Assembly: GCA_949710005.1 (NCBI GenBank)
Contig: OX453274.1
Location: 25,645,669 to 25,709,668, forward strand
DNA from: Ricordea florida
Taxonomy: Eukaryota; Cnidaria; Anthozoa; Corallimorpharia; Ricordeidae
DNA length: 64,000 bases
Direction of reading: 5' to 3'
The notes below the pieces were generated by a model, which saw only the letters and a program-made list of their open reading frames with translations, ran no database searches and was not told the DNA's origin. This document shows, one piece after another, positions 1-11,370 of the stretch; the first letter of the stretch is position 1; the number at the start of each line of letters is the position of its first letter. Both the position numbers and the translations under genes were made by a program.

Positions 1-3000
1 CATCTTGCCACGCGCTGTGCACTCTCTTCTGTAAGATTTGCCCCTAGCCCCTTGAGACATGTTTTCAGAAGTTTGATAAACATTTCCATTCGATGATCAA
101 GGGAAATGTTGTGTCCTGTCTTGCCTGTGATGTTGAAGAAACGGTTCCATACCAATCTAAAAGCTAAGGATTCAGGCAGAAGGGCAGTTACTTTCACAAG
201 CAGAAGAAGAACTGTGTAGCTGTATTTGGTGCAGCCATTCACCTTGTAGATTGGGAGGACTATCTTATATAAACGCATAAGACGCTCTCCATCACCCTCC
301 TTGACTGCATCGTTAAAGTCGGTTAAGATAAGACCAAAGATGAGTTTTGCTCGATGATAATTGAACACACAGTCTTCCTTTTCACTTTTTTCTTCATCCT
401 GGTCAACTTCCATTGGCACAAAGCCATCATGTTTCCTTCTCTCGTGCCTGAAACACCCAAAACCAAGCATTAAAAATCTTTTCACAGCAAAGCAAGTACA
501 TGTAAGTAACATATAAAAATGGATGTTAAACAGGCTGTTTGCCTGATGGGCATTCATGTATCCTTTAACAGAAATTACTGAGAGTAATTTTCAAGCAAAT
601 ATAGATATTTTCAAAGAAATTTGTATTGATCAAAACTGCAGAAATAGACCTTGCTTGCTTAACTTTTACCGTAAACCCTTTACAGAGGGTGAAAGCAGGA
701 CTTACAAAAAAATCTGAATGCCCAGTTTTCAGATCCTGATCAAAAGTCTTGGGAATATTTGCTTGAAATATTATGATATCCAAGAACAAAAGACCATTGT
801 ACTGAATATTGATGTGGTTTACAGCAATACCTTTTTAAGATTGGTCTAAAGTTTAAACTGAGGATTGCTTAATAGTTGCATCATTCAACTTAAATTTTGC
901 ATGGCAAGTTCAAAATACCAGCTGGAGGAAATTAAGTTATCAGAAATTAACATTACACATGTTGTTTACAGGAATGAAAGTTTTTTTTCTACTTACTCTT
1001 TCCTTGTAGGAATGGTCCTGAATACAAAGCCACAGCCAGCTTTGCAGCAAAAGTACCCTTCTTCATCACGCTCAACAGAAGGGTGTCTTAAACCATGTTT
1101 TTCAACTTCATGTCTGTTGTCAATGAAAATAAAATATCACTGAAGTACCCATGGGTAAGCTGTGAGATTATAACACTCAAAACCCTATTACGGTAGCAGG
1201 ACTTGTAACACACACAAGATTGAGCACATTTCAAGGGCAATTTATTGAAAAACATGTCTATCTTGTACTTGACTTTAAGTGTGATATTAACAGGGACCTA
1301 CTTCAAAATTTCTCCCCACAATATCAATAATTAATCAAAAGAAAAGGTTGTGAGTAATACAATAAGCACAAAAGGGACTTCCATTGATCTAAAATATTCT
1401 TCTAACTACATGCAATACAAATTAAAAGAAAATGTATGGAGATTACTCAGGAGAATTTGTATCAGGATCCTGAGGCTGAAAGGGTTCACATTAATTATTA
1501 TGTTTAAACACATACCGCACTCTCCAAGGATGGGCAACGTAAGTTTTGCTGCAATCGGGATGCCTGCATTTGTATCCCTCTTTTCTGTTCTGGTCCAGTC
1601 GCTCCACATTATCACTTACTGTGGGCATCACCTGGTCAAACACATACTCTTCCAGATATTTTTGAATGTGCCTATAAAGCCATTGCCTTCGCTGTAGGGC
1701 AGGTTCAGCTGCATTTGGCATCTTCCCCAGTTTAGTTGGTTTGTCTATCAAAATAAAAGGGGGAAAACCAGAGTGAAGAGAGAATGTTTAAAAAACATAC
1801 CAATTGATTAATAGTTAATAAAAATGAAATTCACAGTTACATCACAGCATCTTGTAAATTATGAGAATTTATGCAACCACATACCGTAGTCATTATCAAT
1901 AAAGGCCACACAGAAAAAAGAAAACTTTCAAAAATAATATCAGTTTGGCTCTTAGCAAAATCATTTGCAATGCACTTGGCATGGCTTCCAGCAATGGTTT
2001 ACAGATGTATATTGTTTTTATGCAATGCAAATATGTATAAAATGTTTTACCTGTTTGGTCTTTCATTCCTGAGAATACCATAAATGATGCAAGGATGTGA
2101 GCTTGTAGTTCCCTGTCATGAAACTCTCTGTATGCATTAAAATCCTTTTCTGGGCCTCTTTTGGCATTAATCTTGCCAGTGCGATGCATTGAAGCACAAG
2201 TAGTACCCAGGTCACCAGCAGATGCTTCATTAAAAAATGTCTTGTATTCAATCTGAAGAAAAAATGTGTTGTTCCAGAAAATATCCATACTCCCACAGAA
2301 TTTCTTTTGGCTTCAACCTCCCTCCTCTCCCATCACAAAATTTATTAGTATCATGCACGCTTACTTGTTATTGAGCAGCTTTTCACAGCACTGCATAAAA
2401 TTTTATTATGATCCTTGTGACAATCTGAACCAATAAATCTGAAATAGCACAACATTACCTCATATAGATTTACTTTTGCATGCCAGTCTGCATGAGCAGG
2501 TTGCAAACCCTCTAGTCGGTTAAATGCATTGTCCCCATCTTTAAATATCAGTTGACAGTTACGAGCCCTTTCTTCGATTAGTTGGTCTCCATCAAAAATT
2601 ATCAAGTCAAGCAACTTTCTTGTCTCACCACTCCCTTCTGTTGGAACATACTTCTCCTGGTTACGAATAAGTAGCTCTGTCATCTCTCCAGCAACATTTG
2701 GATTTAAAAATTGAAGACCAAGCATACACTAAACGAAAAAAATAATTAAACAAATGAGAGAATTAAAGCCCAGGGGAATGAATACTCTAAGAATCTTGAA
2801 TGCGAGCCTGGATGCACATATACAGCCTGTATATGACAATACCCCTTCTACCCCCATCTTTGCGGTTTCTAGGTTTGCAGTGGTGAAGTCCACCAGTACA
2901 CAATAGGGACCTTTAGCAAAGAGGACAAGAAGGTGAACGTCAATGACCAGAAGTTTGAAAAACAAACCTTGATGCTACTGCGCATGCCCAATTGATTACG

Positions 3001-5066
3001 AGTCGTTGTCCACATATCGTACAAGACGCCATTTGTAGCTTTTTGCAATTTTAACAAGAACATTCAATGTGGCTTACAAATATTTATTACAATTTTGTTA
3101 GTGAAAACTTACAACTTCAGATTTTTCCCTTTGCTCTTGAGAAAATGGATGAGGAATATGGTGGATAATTGTGTCTTTCAGGTAGTGGAACTCAGCAAGA
3201 AATCTGGTAATGACACGGCTCACCAAGACAGTACAATCATCCTTGAAGGCATTCTGTACACCAGCAGTTGGCAGGAGCTTTTTCAACTCAAGATCTTTAA
3301 GCTGGCACTGTGGGGTTTTCTCCTCAAGACTGGCATTAGTAGGAACCCTGTCCCGAACAGCATATTGGTTTGTCCAATGAATGGACTGGTTTGAGTGCTG
3401 CCTTGTCTGGATTCGGGCTTTAACACTTAAATCAATGTTATCAGTCACCAACCTAACAAAACAAAAATGAAATTTCCCCCCCCCCACCCCCACAAAAAAG
3501 TCAAACTTTTACTCATCTCAACAATTCAGTGGCAAAAAAACTGTTTAGTTTTTTCCAAATGAAACAGTTATGAAAGATAATTAAAAAATATCTAGTGCAA
3601 ATATGAACATCAAGAAGAAAATAATGTCAGGAACATACAAGGTAAGCCCTAGTAGTAGTAAAACAATTGTCATCACTAACATACCTGTAACGTCTTAAAG
3701 TCAGTGGCTCCTCGACTTGCATACCAGTGCTGCTGCATTGATTCGCTTCCACTTCTACAGATACAGTGGCACTGGTGCTCACCTTTTCCTTTTCGACTGC
3801 TTCTTTCCACTGAAGGACTCGAGCATCGAAATGTTCTCCCATTTCCTTTTGTTTCCTGACAGTCTCCGAGTGTGACATACAGATTCCAAGTCGGTTAAGT
3901 CTGGTGAGATCTGCAGTTTTTGCTCCACTGTGAAGAAGGATTGACGAAACCCTGTAAGCAAAGGCGGACATTCGGCCGTTTCTTTTTTTCGCTAGTACAG
4001 CTGTGGCAGCGGCTATTGCGTTGATCGTCTTCCAGTCCATTTCCTTCCGCTTGTCGATCAATCCAGCGCTCCCCAGGACACAGGAATAATAAATTGGGCA
4101 TTTCTTTGATATTTCGTCTAACAGCGATTTATTTGTATACTTCACTATTTGCTCAGGGGATTTCATCGTCAGGGTGGAATTGGAATGACAGAACCACTTG
4201 AAATCTCTGTTTACCGCTTTGGTAATTGCATCCTGAAGATAAGGGAGCGCTTCTTCAACTTTAAACAGCGTGTTTACAACATGTTTCCACTTCCGCTGCA
4301 GGATGTACGTTATCATATTCGAAGCAATACTGTTTTGAGGTGTTCTTACTGTTAATCTAGAATCCGAAATGACCACCTTCATTGAACATTTCGGCTTCGC
4401 GGTAATTTCACTTTCCAGCGATGTCAATTCCTTGATGAACATATTGTCGCTCAACAGATCCTCACGAACACTCTCCACTTTATCCTTCATTCCTTCGTCC
4501 ATTGCAAGAGATCTGCGAGCGCCAAGGGAGGGTAGCTTTGTCTTGCTTCCATCATTTTTGAGGGCGGTCTTGAACTCTTTTGATTTCTGCGAGCCGTGTG
4601 GTGACTTAGACATTCGCTTGAATCTTCCTTCGTTTTCATCGTGTTCTTTGCCCTGGTCGAACTTTCCCTCATCTTCTTGTTGCTCTCCGAAAAACTGGTG
4701 AGTGCGATTGAGTTCCTGCCGTATGAACGTAATAGACGGCTCCGCGTTTCTCACTTTGGTTGCACATTTTCTGCACACACGAGGGGAAAGTGAGTCGTTT
4801 TTCAGTACTGAAAATCCCAGCCGCCCAAAAATAGTGTTTAAAGAAGGCCTTTCTTCTCCCTTCCTACAAGAGGCGTTGAAAATGTTTTCTGTGCTGATGT
4901 AGGATGTCTTAATAGGCTGTCGATCCTCTGAAAGTTCGCCAGAAGTGCAGCTTTTTGATGAAAAGTTTCCATAAATTGTTTTCAACGAGCACTTACATAG
5001 ACGACAAAAATCAGACACAGTCGGCTTTACAATATTAACCGACTTTTTTGGCGTGGAATCGTTCAT
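1..5066 (-). CDS. DUF6589-family zinc-finger protein, seven exons, 3' end outside window
   Basis: Seven minus-strand exons with consistent phases: 3685-5066, 3113-3452, 2459-2728, 2051-2252, 1516-1744, 997-1113 and 1-447 (continues off the left edge). All introns have GT/AG ends. The N-terminus has a ZAD-like cysteine set (CRLC near residue 21, CRKC near residue 98) and a basic linker. Exon 3 carries DUF6589-type signature residues (GDQLIEERAR, then RLEGLQPAHADWHAKV). Exons 5-6 form one C2H2 finger (CRHPDC...HEVEKH) and exons 6-7 a second (CKAGC...HERRKH). Exon 7 has the helical DUF6589 tail. The start is the first ATG of the long first exon. I recall this family as multicopy in cnidarians and possibly transposon-related. 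Its function is unknown. No stop or frameshift interrupts the visible exons, so it may be active. Confidence 0.85.
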
Positions 5067-5404
5067 TTCGTGTTGTCGATATTTTCAACAATCGCTCCGA
5101 TCGATTCCCGCGAAATATCACACTGGTGTATCATGTTCGAAAATAGGCGGGGTGGGCGTAGATGATGTGACCTGTCAAACTGTCACCGGGATTCAGAAAT
5201 GTTGTATGAAACCCTTGCAGTCTCTCTTTTCGCTCGTAGGTGGCGCCCACGAAACTACCGGCTCGCGGACTCCCCGCTCTCATATCGTGTTCGTTCCACA
5301 GATTTAGAGCAAAAGAGAGACTGCTCGCAGTCTAAAGGGAAAGTGGAAAGTGCGAGTGCTGAGTCACGCATCAGTGAGCAAATATTTTGCAGACAAAACT
5401 TATG
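5067..5404. other. 5' flank of the DUF6589 gene
   Basis: No gene is seen. The stretch holds the presumed promoter of the minus-strand gene. A short hairpin at 5318-5333 (AGACTGC / GCAGTCT around TC) is followed by AAA. Terminal hairpins of this kind occur near Helitron 3' ends, but the spacing here does not fit the classic pattern. Confidence 0.35.
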
Positions 5405-6345
5405 CAAATTTGTGGTCCATAGCACGGAGTCTTTCCACTTCTCGGCTTTCTTCGCTACAATTATTTTGTCTGTTTTTCACAGCACGGAGTCTTTCCGCTT
5501 CTCGGCTTTCTTCGCTACAATTTTGTCTGTTTTCCACAGCACGGAGTCTTTCCGCTTCTCGGCTTTCTTCGCTAAAATTTTGTCTGTTTTCCACACGAAA
5601 GTCTTTCCGCTTCTCGGCATTCTTCGCTACAATTTTGTCTGTTTTCCACAGCACGGAATCTTTCCGCTTCTCGGCGTTCTTCGTTAACATTTTGTCTATT
5701 TTCTCGAGCCCGGACTCTTTCTGCTTGTCGGCGTTCTTCGCTATAATTTCGTCTCCTTTCTCTTTCCCGAGCGCGCCTTCTTTGGCGATCTACTTCGCTC
5801 ATTCTTCCACAGTTTATATATATATTCTTGCTCTCTTTCCCGTTGCTCTTCACCTGAACCCTGTGTTCTGCAAATTAAATTTTCTCTGCTATTGTTTGTT
5901 GACATAGCAATCGAAATTGTTTCGTTTGTCCTTTAGTAAAACTTTAACAGTGTAGAGTAGTAATATTGTGTCTCAAAAAGACAATGAACTGAAAATTTCT
6001 TTTTCAGTCGTCAACGCAATTTCCCGCCAAAAATATGCGGGCTACCAGAAGAGCTTTCAAATAAATCACGTCACCTCGATAAGTTGACACATGAGCCCAC
6101 AATATGGTCATGTGATGCTGGTCAGTGGCTATCCCGTTTTGACAGCTGTCAATTGACCATATTGTGAATGTCCAATATAAAAGATATGGATTTGCCAAGA
6201 CAAGCCTGAGATACCCCTCCCTTCCTTTTGATAATCTCCCCTACCCTACCCAGACAATCTGTAGACGCGTACGTACGTACGTACGTACGTACGCTCGGTC
6301 AGTCACGTGACAACCAAAAGAAAAGAGGTTGACCATATTCCATAA
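5405..6345 (-). mobile_element. Repeat-protein element copy 1, with 57-bp coding-like tandem repeats
   Basis: About six tandem units of 57 bp (19 codons) lie at roughly 5415-5760. Read on the minus strand in one frame they give REAERLRAVENRQNCSEES-like repeats, preceded by an Arg-rich segment (RQRRRARERERRRNYSEE). An ATG near 5905 starts MSTNNSRE. Frames shift between units, so it is not translatable as it stands. The upstream flank 5905-6345, including a (GTAC)n run, matches an inverted copy at 48.4-49.3 kb. The Arg/Glu repeats resemble the N-terminal region of Helitron-type or PIF1-like mobile-element proteins, which is an inference only. No replication-initiator or helicase domain is present. 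Confidence 0.6.
6264..6292. repeat. (GTAC)n simple repeat
   Basis: A self-complementary CGTACGTACGTACG tract. The other copy of the element (48.43-48.47 kb) has the same tract, interrupted. Confidence 0.9.
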
Positions 6346-6359
6346 GTATACATCGTAAT

Positions 6360-6545
6360 CTTGAAAATTTCCAGACTCACTTATTAGATGAGTTTCATTG
6401 CCATTTTGATGTAATCGGACTAACCGAAACTAAAATAACATCCTCCGAAGAGTCAACAGACTTTCCAGAAATTCTTGGTTATGACTTTCTGTTTGTGTCA
6501 ACTCCTTTGAACTGTGGTGATGTTGGATTGTTGATCAATGCAATA
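6360..6545 (+). pseudogene. Non-LTR retrotransposon endonuclease fragment
   Basis: Translation gives FDVIGLTETKITSSEEST followed about 25 residues later by VSTPLNCGDVGLLINA. These match the APE-type endonuclease of LINEs (VIGxTETK...TPLxxGGVGLYI). Only about 60 residues remain, with no start and no reverse transcriptase alongside. It is a dead fragment of an unassigned LINE clade. Confidence 0.7.
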
Positions 6546-6784
6546 GCTTGCTTAATTATGAAATACTTAACAAAGTATCTACTGAAGCCTTTCAAGCCCT
6601 GTTTCTATATGTTATCGTTGGAATTATTTAAAGGCAGCGCAAGTCACCTGATTTACTTCTTAAGTATTTTTATGAAGCAATAGAGAACTTTACATCGTCC
6701 AATAAATCGTTATGTAACTTTCATTCGTCACCTAACGTTCAAGAATGTACAACAATGTGCCTTGAACACATTTTAAAACTGGTA

Positions 6785-7222
6785 TCAATGTAAATATCTG
6801 GGCATCTGTGCACATACCCCTTCCCGAAGGGACGAACCATTAGAAAAGTGATGGGGGGGGGGGGGGGGGGGGTGGGGAATTTTCAGCTTGCACGAATTTT
6901 TTTTTCGCTCACTGCTTGTGCAGGAATTTTTTTCTCAGGTGAACCCCTCTGCACGAATTTTTTTTACTACGTGTGAAAAAGTCACAATTGGACCTTCCTT
7001 CTGCATGAATTTTTTTTTACCTTCTTCCTTGCATGAATTTTTTTTCTTGGCATTTTCCCTTGCATGAATTTTTCTTTGTTTTTTTTCCCCACCCACCCCC
7101 ATCACTTTTCTAATGGTCCATCCCTAACCTAACATAGTTGTAATAAGTTAGAAAGTTAGCGTCAATGTTGGGTTGGGGGGGGGGGGGGGTAGGTGCACAG
7201 TTGCCGAGATACCTACAGTGAT
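6785..7222. mobile_element. MITE with nested inverted repeats and G-tracts
   Basis: Outer arms 6785-6820 and 7190-7222 are imperfect inverted repeats (core GTGCACAG.TGCC.AGAT). Inside them a second inverted pair, 6836-6857 and 7096-7118 (CCATTAGAAAAGTGATGGGG), is followed by G-runs. Between these lie several short direct repeats of the type CACGAATTTTTTT. It has no coding capacity, so it is a non-autonomous foldback-like element. The superfamily is unknown. Confidence 0.65.
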
Positions 7223-7701
7223 TCAAAATCTGTTTTGATTAAACTTAAATATACACTTGAAAAGAGTACACAGGAATAAAAGTAATCTAATGCACGTGAG
7301 ATTCTTAAGGGGTGTCACGTGCCAGCTAATTGTAAAACGGTACCAACTAAACCAGAATCAGGACGGTAGCCACACGTTATGTATCACGGGGGACTTTAGA
7401 TCTTTTGAAAAAAGAAAATTATCGATTTAGTCTTGATTTTTGTACAATTATGATTTTTATCGTTACAAAGTTATCTCGTTCCATTCATCGATGAACGAAC
7501 TCGTGTTTAAAACTGCTCTGCAACTTAAATTAATATTACTTTTATTAATATTTCAGAATGGTTTATAGCCAGCGGAAATATAATTTCTGACATTACTGAT
7601 CATTTTTCGCACTTCTGTGTAATGCAATTAACTAATGATAAGATGCAGATATCACAGTAAATATTTGAGAAACATGAAGGACACTTGGAAGGGAAATAGA
7701 G
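7223..7701. other. Stretch without recognisable gene
   Basis: AT-rich DNA with no supported reading frame, repeat or RNA gene. Confidence 0.5.
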
Positions 7702-7850
7702 ATTGGTTCATTGTTAGTGAGCACGGACGATTTTTCTTCACGAGTTGAGAAGAATCGAAACGAACGAATGAGCGCAGCGAACGAGTGAGTTTACTTTTAA
7801 TCACAACTAGTGAAGAAAAATGGTACGGGCGAACTAACCATGAAGTAATT
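7702..7850. repeat. Foldback element with GAGCGCAGCGAACGAGTGA loop
   Basis: Arms near 7702-7752 and 7800-7850 are inverted repeats (CGATTTTTCTTCACGAGTTGA against TCACAACTAGTGAAGAAAAATGG). The middle sequence GAGCGCAGCGAACGAGTGA also occurs in the loop of the foldback at 44.6 kb, so the two are likely related MITEs. Confidence 0.6.
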
Positions 7851-8411
7851 TGTTTATTTTATGGGTACTGAGATTTACTCCTTACAAAATATTAGTAATT
7901 CATCATGAATCACGCTGGGCTAGAAAAATCAATATATTCGGCAACAAGATGCAAAACGCACTTTGCCGCCTTTATTTTGGAGCGTACTGTATTAACATTA
8001 CATTTGAGTTATAAGTTAGTTCAAAATTTATTTCTCTAGAACGATACAAAAATTGCACGAACTGGAAATTTCTATTTTAATCCTGTTGCGAATGTCGCTG
8101 AAAGTATAAGACCCAAGTCAGTTATAAACTGTTTAAAGCGACTCGTGGATGACTCAGGAATGTCTTGTGTACGAGTTATACAATGTAAAATTACCCTGCG
8201 AAAATGACAAAATCAAATCATCAGAGTCAGAATCTAGAACTTTGTACCGCCGTACTGGAGGAGATGCTGTCGTGGATTGAATCAGACTGTTGATGGAGAT
8301 CATGTGTTAAATTGCCCTCCATGAAATACAGCGTCTTGGAAAAGCGACAGCGCTTGCTGACCTTTTTGCGGTGGTTTCAATGGGACATACATTTCTCCCA
8401 CTTTTTTGAGG
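7851..8411. other. Stretch without recognisable gene
   Basis: No coding potential, tandem repeat or RNA gene is seen. Confidence 0.5.
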
Positions 8412-8528
8412 GCTTGCGACTTACTTGCGACTTACTTACGACTTAGCTGCGACTTACTTGCGACTTACTTGCGACTTACTTGCGACTTACTTGCGACTTG
8501 CGACTTACTTGCGACTTAGCTGCGCCTT
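8412..8528. repeat. 11-bp tandem repeat (GCGACTTACTT)n
   Basis: About ten copies of an 11-bp unit, GCGACTTACTT, with a few variants (ACGACTTAGCT). It is a minisatellite just upstream of the integrase-like pseudogene. Confidence 0.9.
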
Positions 8529-8677
8529 AATGAACACCACGTGGCAACGGAAGGCCTGGTCGCCTCGTCATAAAAACGGCTTCTCCAGACGAAGAATCGT
8601 ATCGGGAGGAGGACCAGGTGTCTACGGCTTCTTCAAACTTAATTTTCGGATATTGTACTGTCCTATGATCTGTAGCT

Positions 8678-9058
8678 ATGAAGTTTATTACTATCTTCGT
8701 TTTAGTTGTTATTTGTACTGCCTCAACAGCAGTACTTCCAAATTACTCTCCTGCAATAAGGAACAATGCATTTACTCGCGAGGAGATAATAGAAAACTAT
8801 TTTAACCTTGGACTTACAGCATCGGAAATTGCATTATTTCTTGTCAGTGTCGGCACGGAATACGCATCTCGCTAAGGCATTTGAAGAGAATACTAAGGCA
8901 GTTGGGATGTACAAGACGTCGCCATCCGAGTGATCTTAATGAGGTTGTACAAGCAGTCGAGGAAGAACTGAGAGGTAGTGAAAGCCTTCTTGGATATAGG
9001 GCGATGCATCAGAGACTTATCAATCACTGTATGGTCTTGTTACCACGCGGGAAGTCGT
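8678..9058 (+). pseudogene. Integrase-like mobile-element protein, N-terminal fragment, frameshifted
   Basis: The first frame begins with a hydrophobic stretch (MKFITIFVLVVICTA), then TREEIIENYFNLGLTASEIALFL. After a short frameshift near 8850 the next frame continues HGIRISLRHLKRILRQLG...EEELRGSESLLGYRAMHQRL and stops at 9058. This helix-turn-helix plus GYRxMHQRL pattern matches the N-terminal part of cnidarian proteins with an rve-type integrase core, which I recall as abundant. The DDE catalytic core is absent. The signal-peptide-like start is probably chance or a fusion at the insertion point. Confidence 0.5.
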
Positions 9059-10261
9059 GACAAAATCAACCTTCCGTGTATCATCCGTGTTTTATGCCAG
9101 CATAACTGTACATCATTACCTTTTTCCCGGCATAACAGGTGGGGGATGGTAATGGAGCCAACAATGTTACAAAAGATCTCCTTAAGGTGCCTCCTTAAGT
9201 CTGAACTGTAACGATATTGATGAAAAAAAAAATCACTTTTTGAAAATTCAAGATTTAAAACTACTGAACACTGATTAAGAAAAAAAACACTTCTGAATCG
9301 ACTTTGCCGAATGTGCCCCTAGATGCGTGCCAAATTGAAGCAATGTACAAAATGCTAGAATTTTTTTACATAGTAACGGGCATAGCAAGGGTTGTTAACA
9401 TGTCAGAAAATGACGGAAAATGTAGATTAATTTCAAAATATTTAAATACATTGTGGGAAAGCTGTAAATAGCTGAACAGATTGACAGATTAAAATAACTT
9501 GTGAAAAGTGTCTCTTGAATAGCCATCACAGGCTTTCTCATTTCCTCTGTGAAAATAAATATTTCCTCCAATATACGTATGGTAACAGCTTCACATACTT
9601 GAGCAACTCTTTATTCCCTACGCCCCCTCCCCAAGTGCAAACTTCCATCTCCCCCCTTCCGTCACTTCTGGCTTATGAAATGCTTACCTCATGTGCACGA
9701 AACTTTAAGAGCATTTTTCTCAAATGTTTAATTTTGGATCTCAAATGTTCACTTTTGACTGACCTCACGGCAACATTTCTACATTCAAAGGCTTTTCAGC
9801 GGATCTCCTGAAATAGTATCGCGATTCAGTAAACCTAAAAATCACAACATTTTACTTGGATCACGTGACAGAAGATAATTTGTCCACTGCAGGGCTTGGT
9901 GCAAAATATTAAGGTAATGCCAAAATAAAGCATGTACAAAGCACTTTCATCAAAATTGTATTGTGAAATTTTTGGTCAATTGCTCAGACAGGATCATAAA
10001 TTCACACGCTATGTTTGTTTGGAAGTCAAATCTTGTTTCCTGATTAAGTGTTGGCGTAAATCCCTTAAAAGCTGACTTAAGTTAGAGTTGGACGATTGCC
10101 ATAGCAACCATGCCGAATAAGACCTTACCAATTACTTTTCTTTTGATGAGTGTAATCACATGCAATTGAAGTAATTAGTGTAATCACAAGCAACTGAATT
10201 GAGCAAATTTTAAGTCACTTTCCCGATAGAAATTTTTCCGAATATATAAGGCCTAATCTCC
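9059..10261. other. Stretch without recognisable gene
   Basis: Only short unsupported reading frames. Nothing familiar is seen on either strand. Confidence 0.5.
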
Positions 10262-10441
10262 ATTCAGTCTCGAACTATAATTTAAGATCCTCAGCAGCAC
10301 CAGTCATAAGTATTACTAAAGAAAGAAACACTTTTCAGGACTGTAGTGCTGCACTTTTTAGTAAATTACCTGCTAGAATTAGAAATGTAGATGACTACGG
10401 ACTTTTCTGCAGAAGTGTTAAGCAATGGCATGCTCAATAGC
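10262..10441 (+). pseudogene. LINE reverse-transcriptase C-terminal fragment with 3' UTR
   Basis: Translation reads NYNLRSSAAPVIS, then ALFSKLPARIRNVDDYGLF, then a stop after VKQWHAQ. This matches the end of LINE ORF2 proteins (YNLRS...LWNxLPxxIR...FKxxVK). A 3' UTR-like tail to about 10615 ends near AATAAAATTCATT. It is 5'-truncated. Confidence 0.65.
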
Positions 10442-10689
10442 ATTTTTAAGCGTCTACAAGTCGATTATGTATGACTACTAGTTTTGCATTTTTATTATCT
10501 AGATGTAAATATAAGTCGTTTTACAAGTATCTAATTAGTTAGGCTAGTATGGTTTTAGTATTTTAGCATATTCAAAAATGAAGAGCCACTTGGGGAAATG
10601 TCTCCAATAAAATTCATTACTCTCGTCTAAATACTCTCCACATATTCCAGCCGTGCGCAACAGCAATAACGCCAAAACAGATCATAAAA

Positions 10690-10752
10690 ACACAACTTTA
10701 TTTATCGCAGAGGTCGTGGGTTCGAATCCCGTTCAAACCTGAGTTTTTTTCA
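10690..10752 (+). repeat. tRNA-like B-box fragment of a SINE
   Basis: GGGTTCGAATCCC at 10718-10730 is a good RNA polymerase III B box, but there is no A box or cloverleaf around it. It is probably a truncated SINE. It is not a functional tRNA gene. Confidence 0.45.
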
Positions 10753-11120
10753 GGCTTCAAATTCACAGCGTCTTAAGTTGTGTACATAACTGCGATGATC
10801 AATTAATGTTACTACATATTAATCCGCAGTTCAAATACATGGTCCTTCATATATTCATTTGAACAACTTTATTTGCTATCGTGTGCTCACTGGAGGCCGC
10901 ACGGCCCCAAGAGTACAAAGAAAGAAAAAAGGACAACAAAACAATATAAAATACAAGAGGAAAAACTTTCAGACAAAATGGATTCTCAAAAGCAATCATC
11001 CTAAAGTTTAAATCCTCATTACCGAAAACGCTATTACATCTACCGGGAATGAAAGCTTCTTTTAAAGATGGAAGATCCATCCAGTCAACAATAAAATCGG
11101 AAAATTTATCGCCGCCGGCG
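10753..11120. other. 3' remainder of the DIRS-like fragment
   Basis: A short minus-strand frame runs through here without recognisable domains. The reverse-transcriptase homology stops at 11121, so this may be decayed or unrelated sequence. Confidence 0.3.
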
Positions 11121-11370
11121 CTAATCATTGTCACGTGTCATCAACTCTGAAATTGCCTCCCGAACAAAACTATCCCTACGAAGGGCGGAAGATCTATTTT
11201 CAATCGAAAACGGTAAAGGCGATTCCATAAAAAGAATCTTGTAACCATTCTGGATAATGTCTAGAACAAAGTCCGAAGCCTGGATAGTATCACGCCAAAA
11301 TGTAAAGTTCGCATGCAGTTTTCCTTGAGTAAAGCTGGATGCCTCGATATCCTGTTCAAATTCGTACTGA
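11121..11370 (-). pseudogene. DIRS-like reverse transcriptase, N-terminal fragment
   Basis: On the minus strand, GKLHANFTFWRDTIQASDFV then LDIIQNGYKILF and ENRSSALRRDSFVREAI follow the start of DIRS/Ngaro polymerases (FWRxxIxASxFVLxxxxxGYxLPF...NxxSAxxxxxFV). The frame overlaps the gag-like frame upstream in a different phase, as is common in DIRS elements. It stops before the YxDD region. There is no tyrosine recombinase. Confidence 0.6.

Noticed and set aside
4149-4902. Plus-strand frames opposite the DUF6589 first exon
   Set aside because: Antisense shadows of a long exon with clear domain residues on the minus strand.
5318-5335. Helitron 3' end (hairpin followed by CTAA)
   Set aside because: The CTAA overlaps the hairpin stem, while Helitrons have the hairpin about 10 bases upstream of CTRR, and no Rep/helicase gene is nearby.
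8678-8875. Small secreted peptide gene
   Set aside because: The downstream frame continues with integrase-family residues after a frameshift, so the signal-like start is better explained as part of a mobile-element pseudogene.
9515-9811. 98-codon plus-strand frame
   Set aside because: No domain, no splice context and low-complexity Pro/Ser content; a chance frame.
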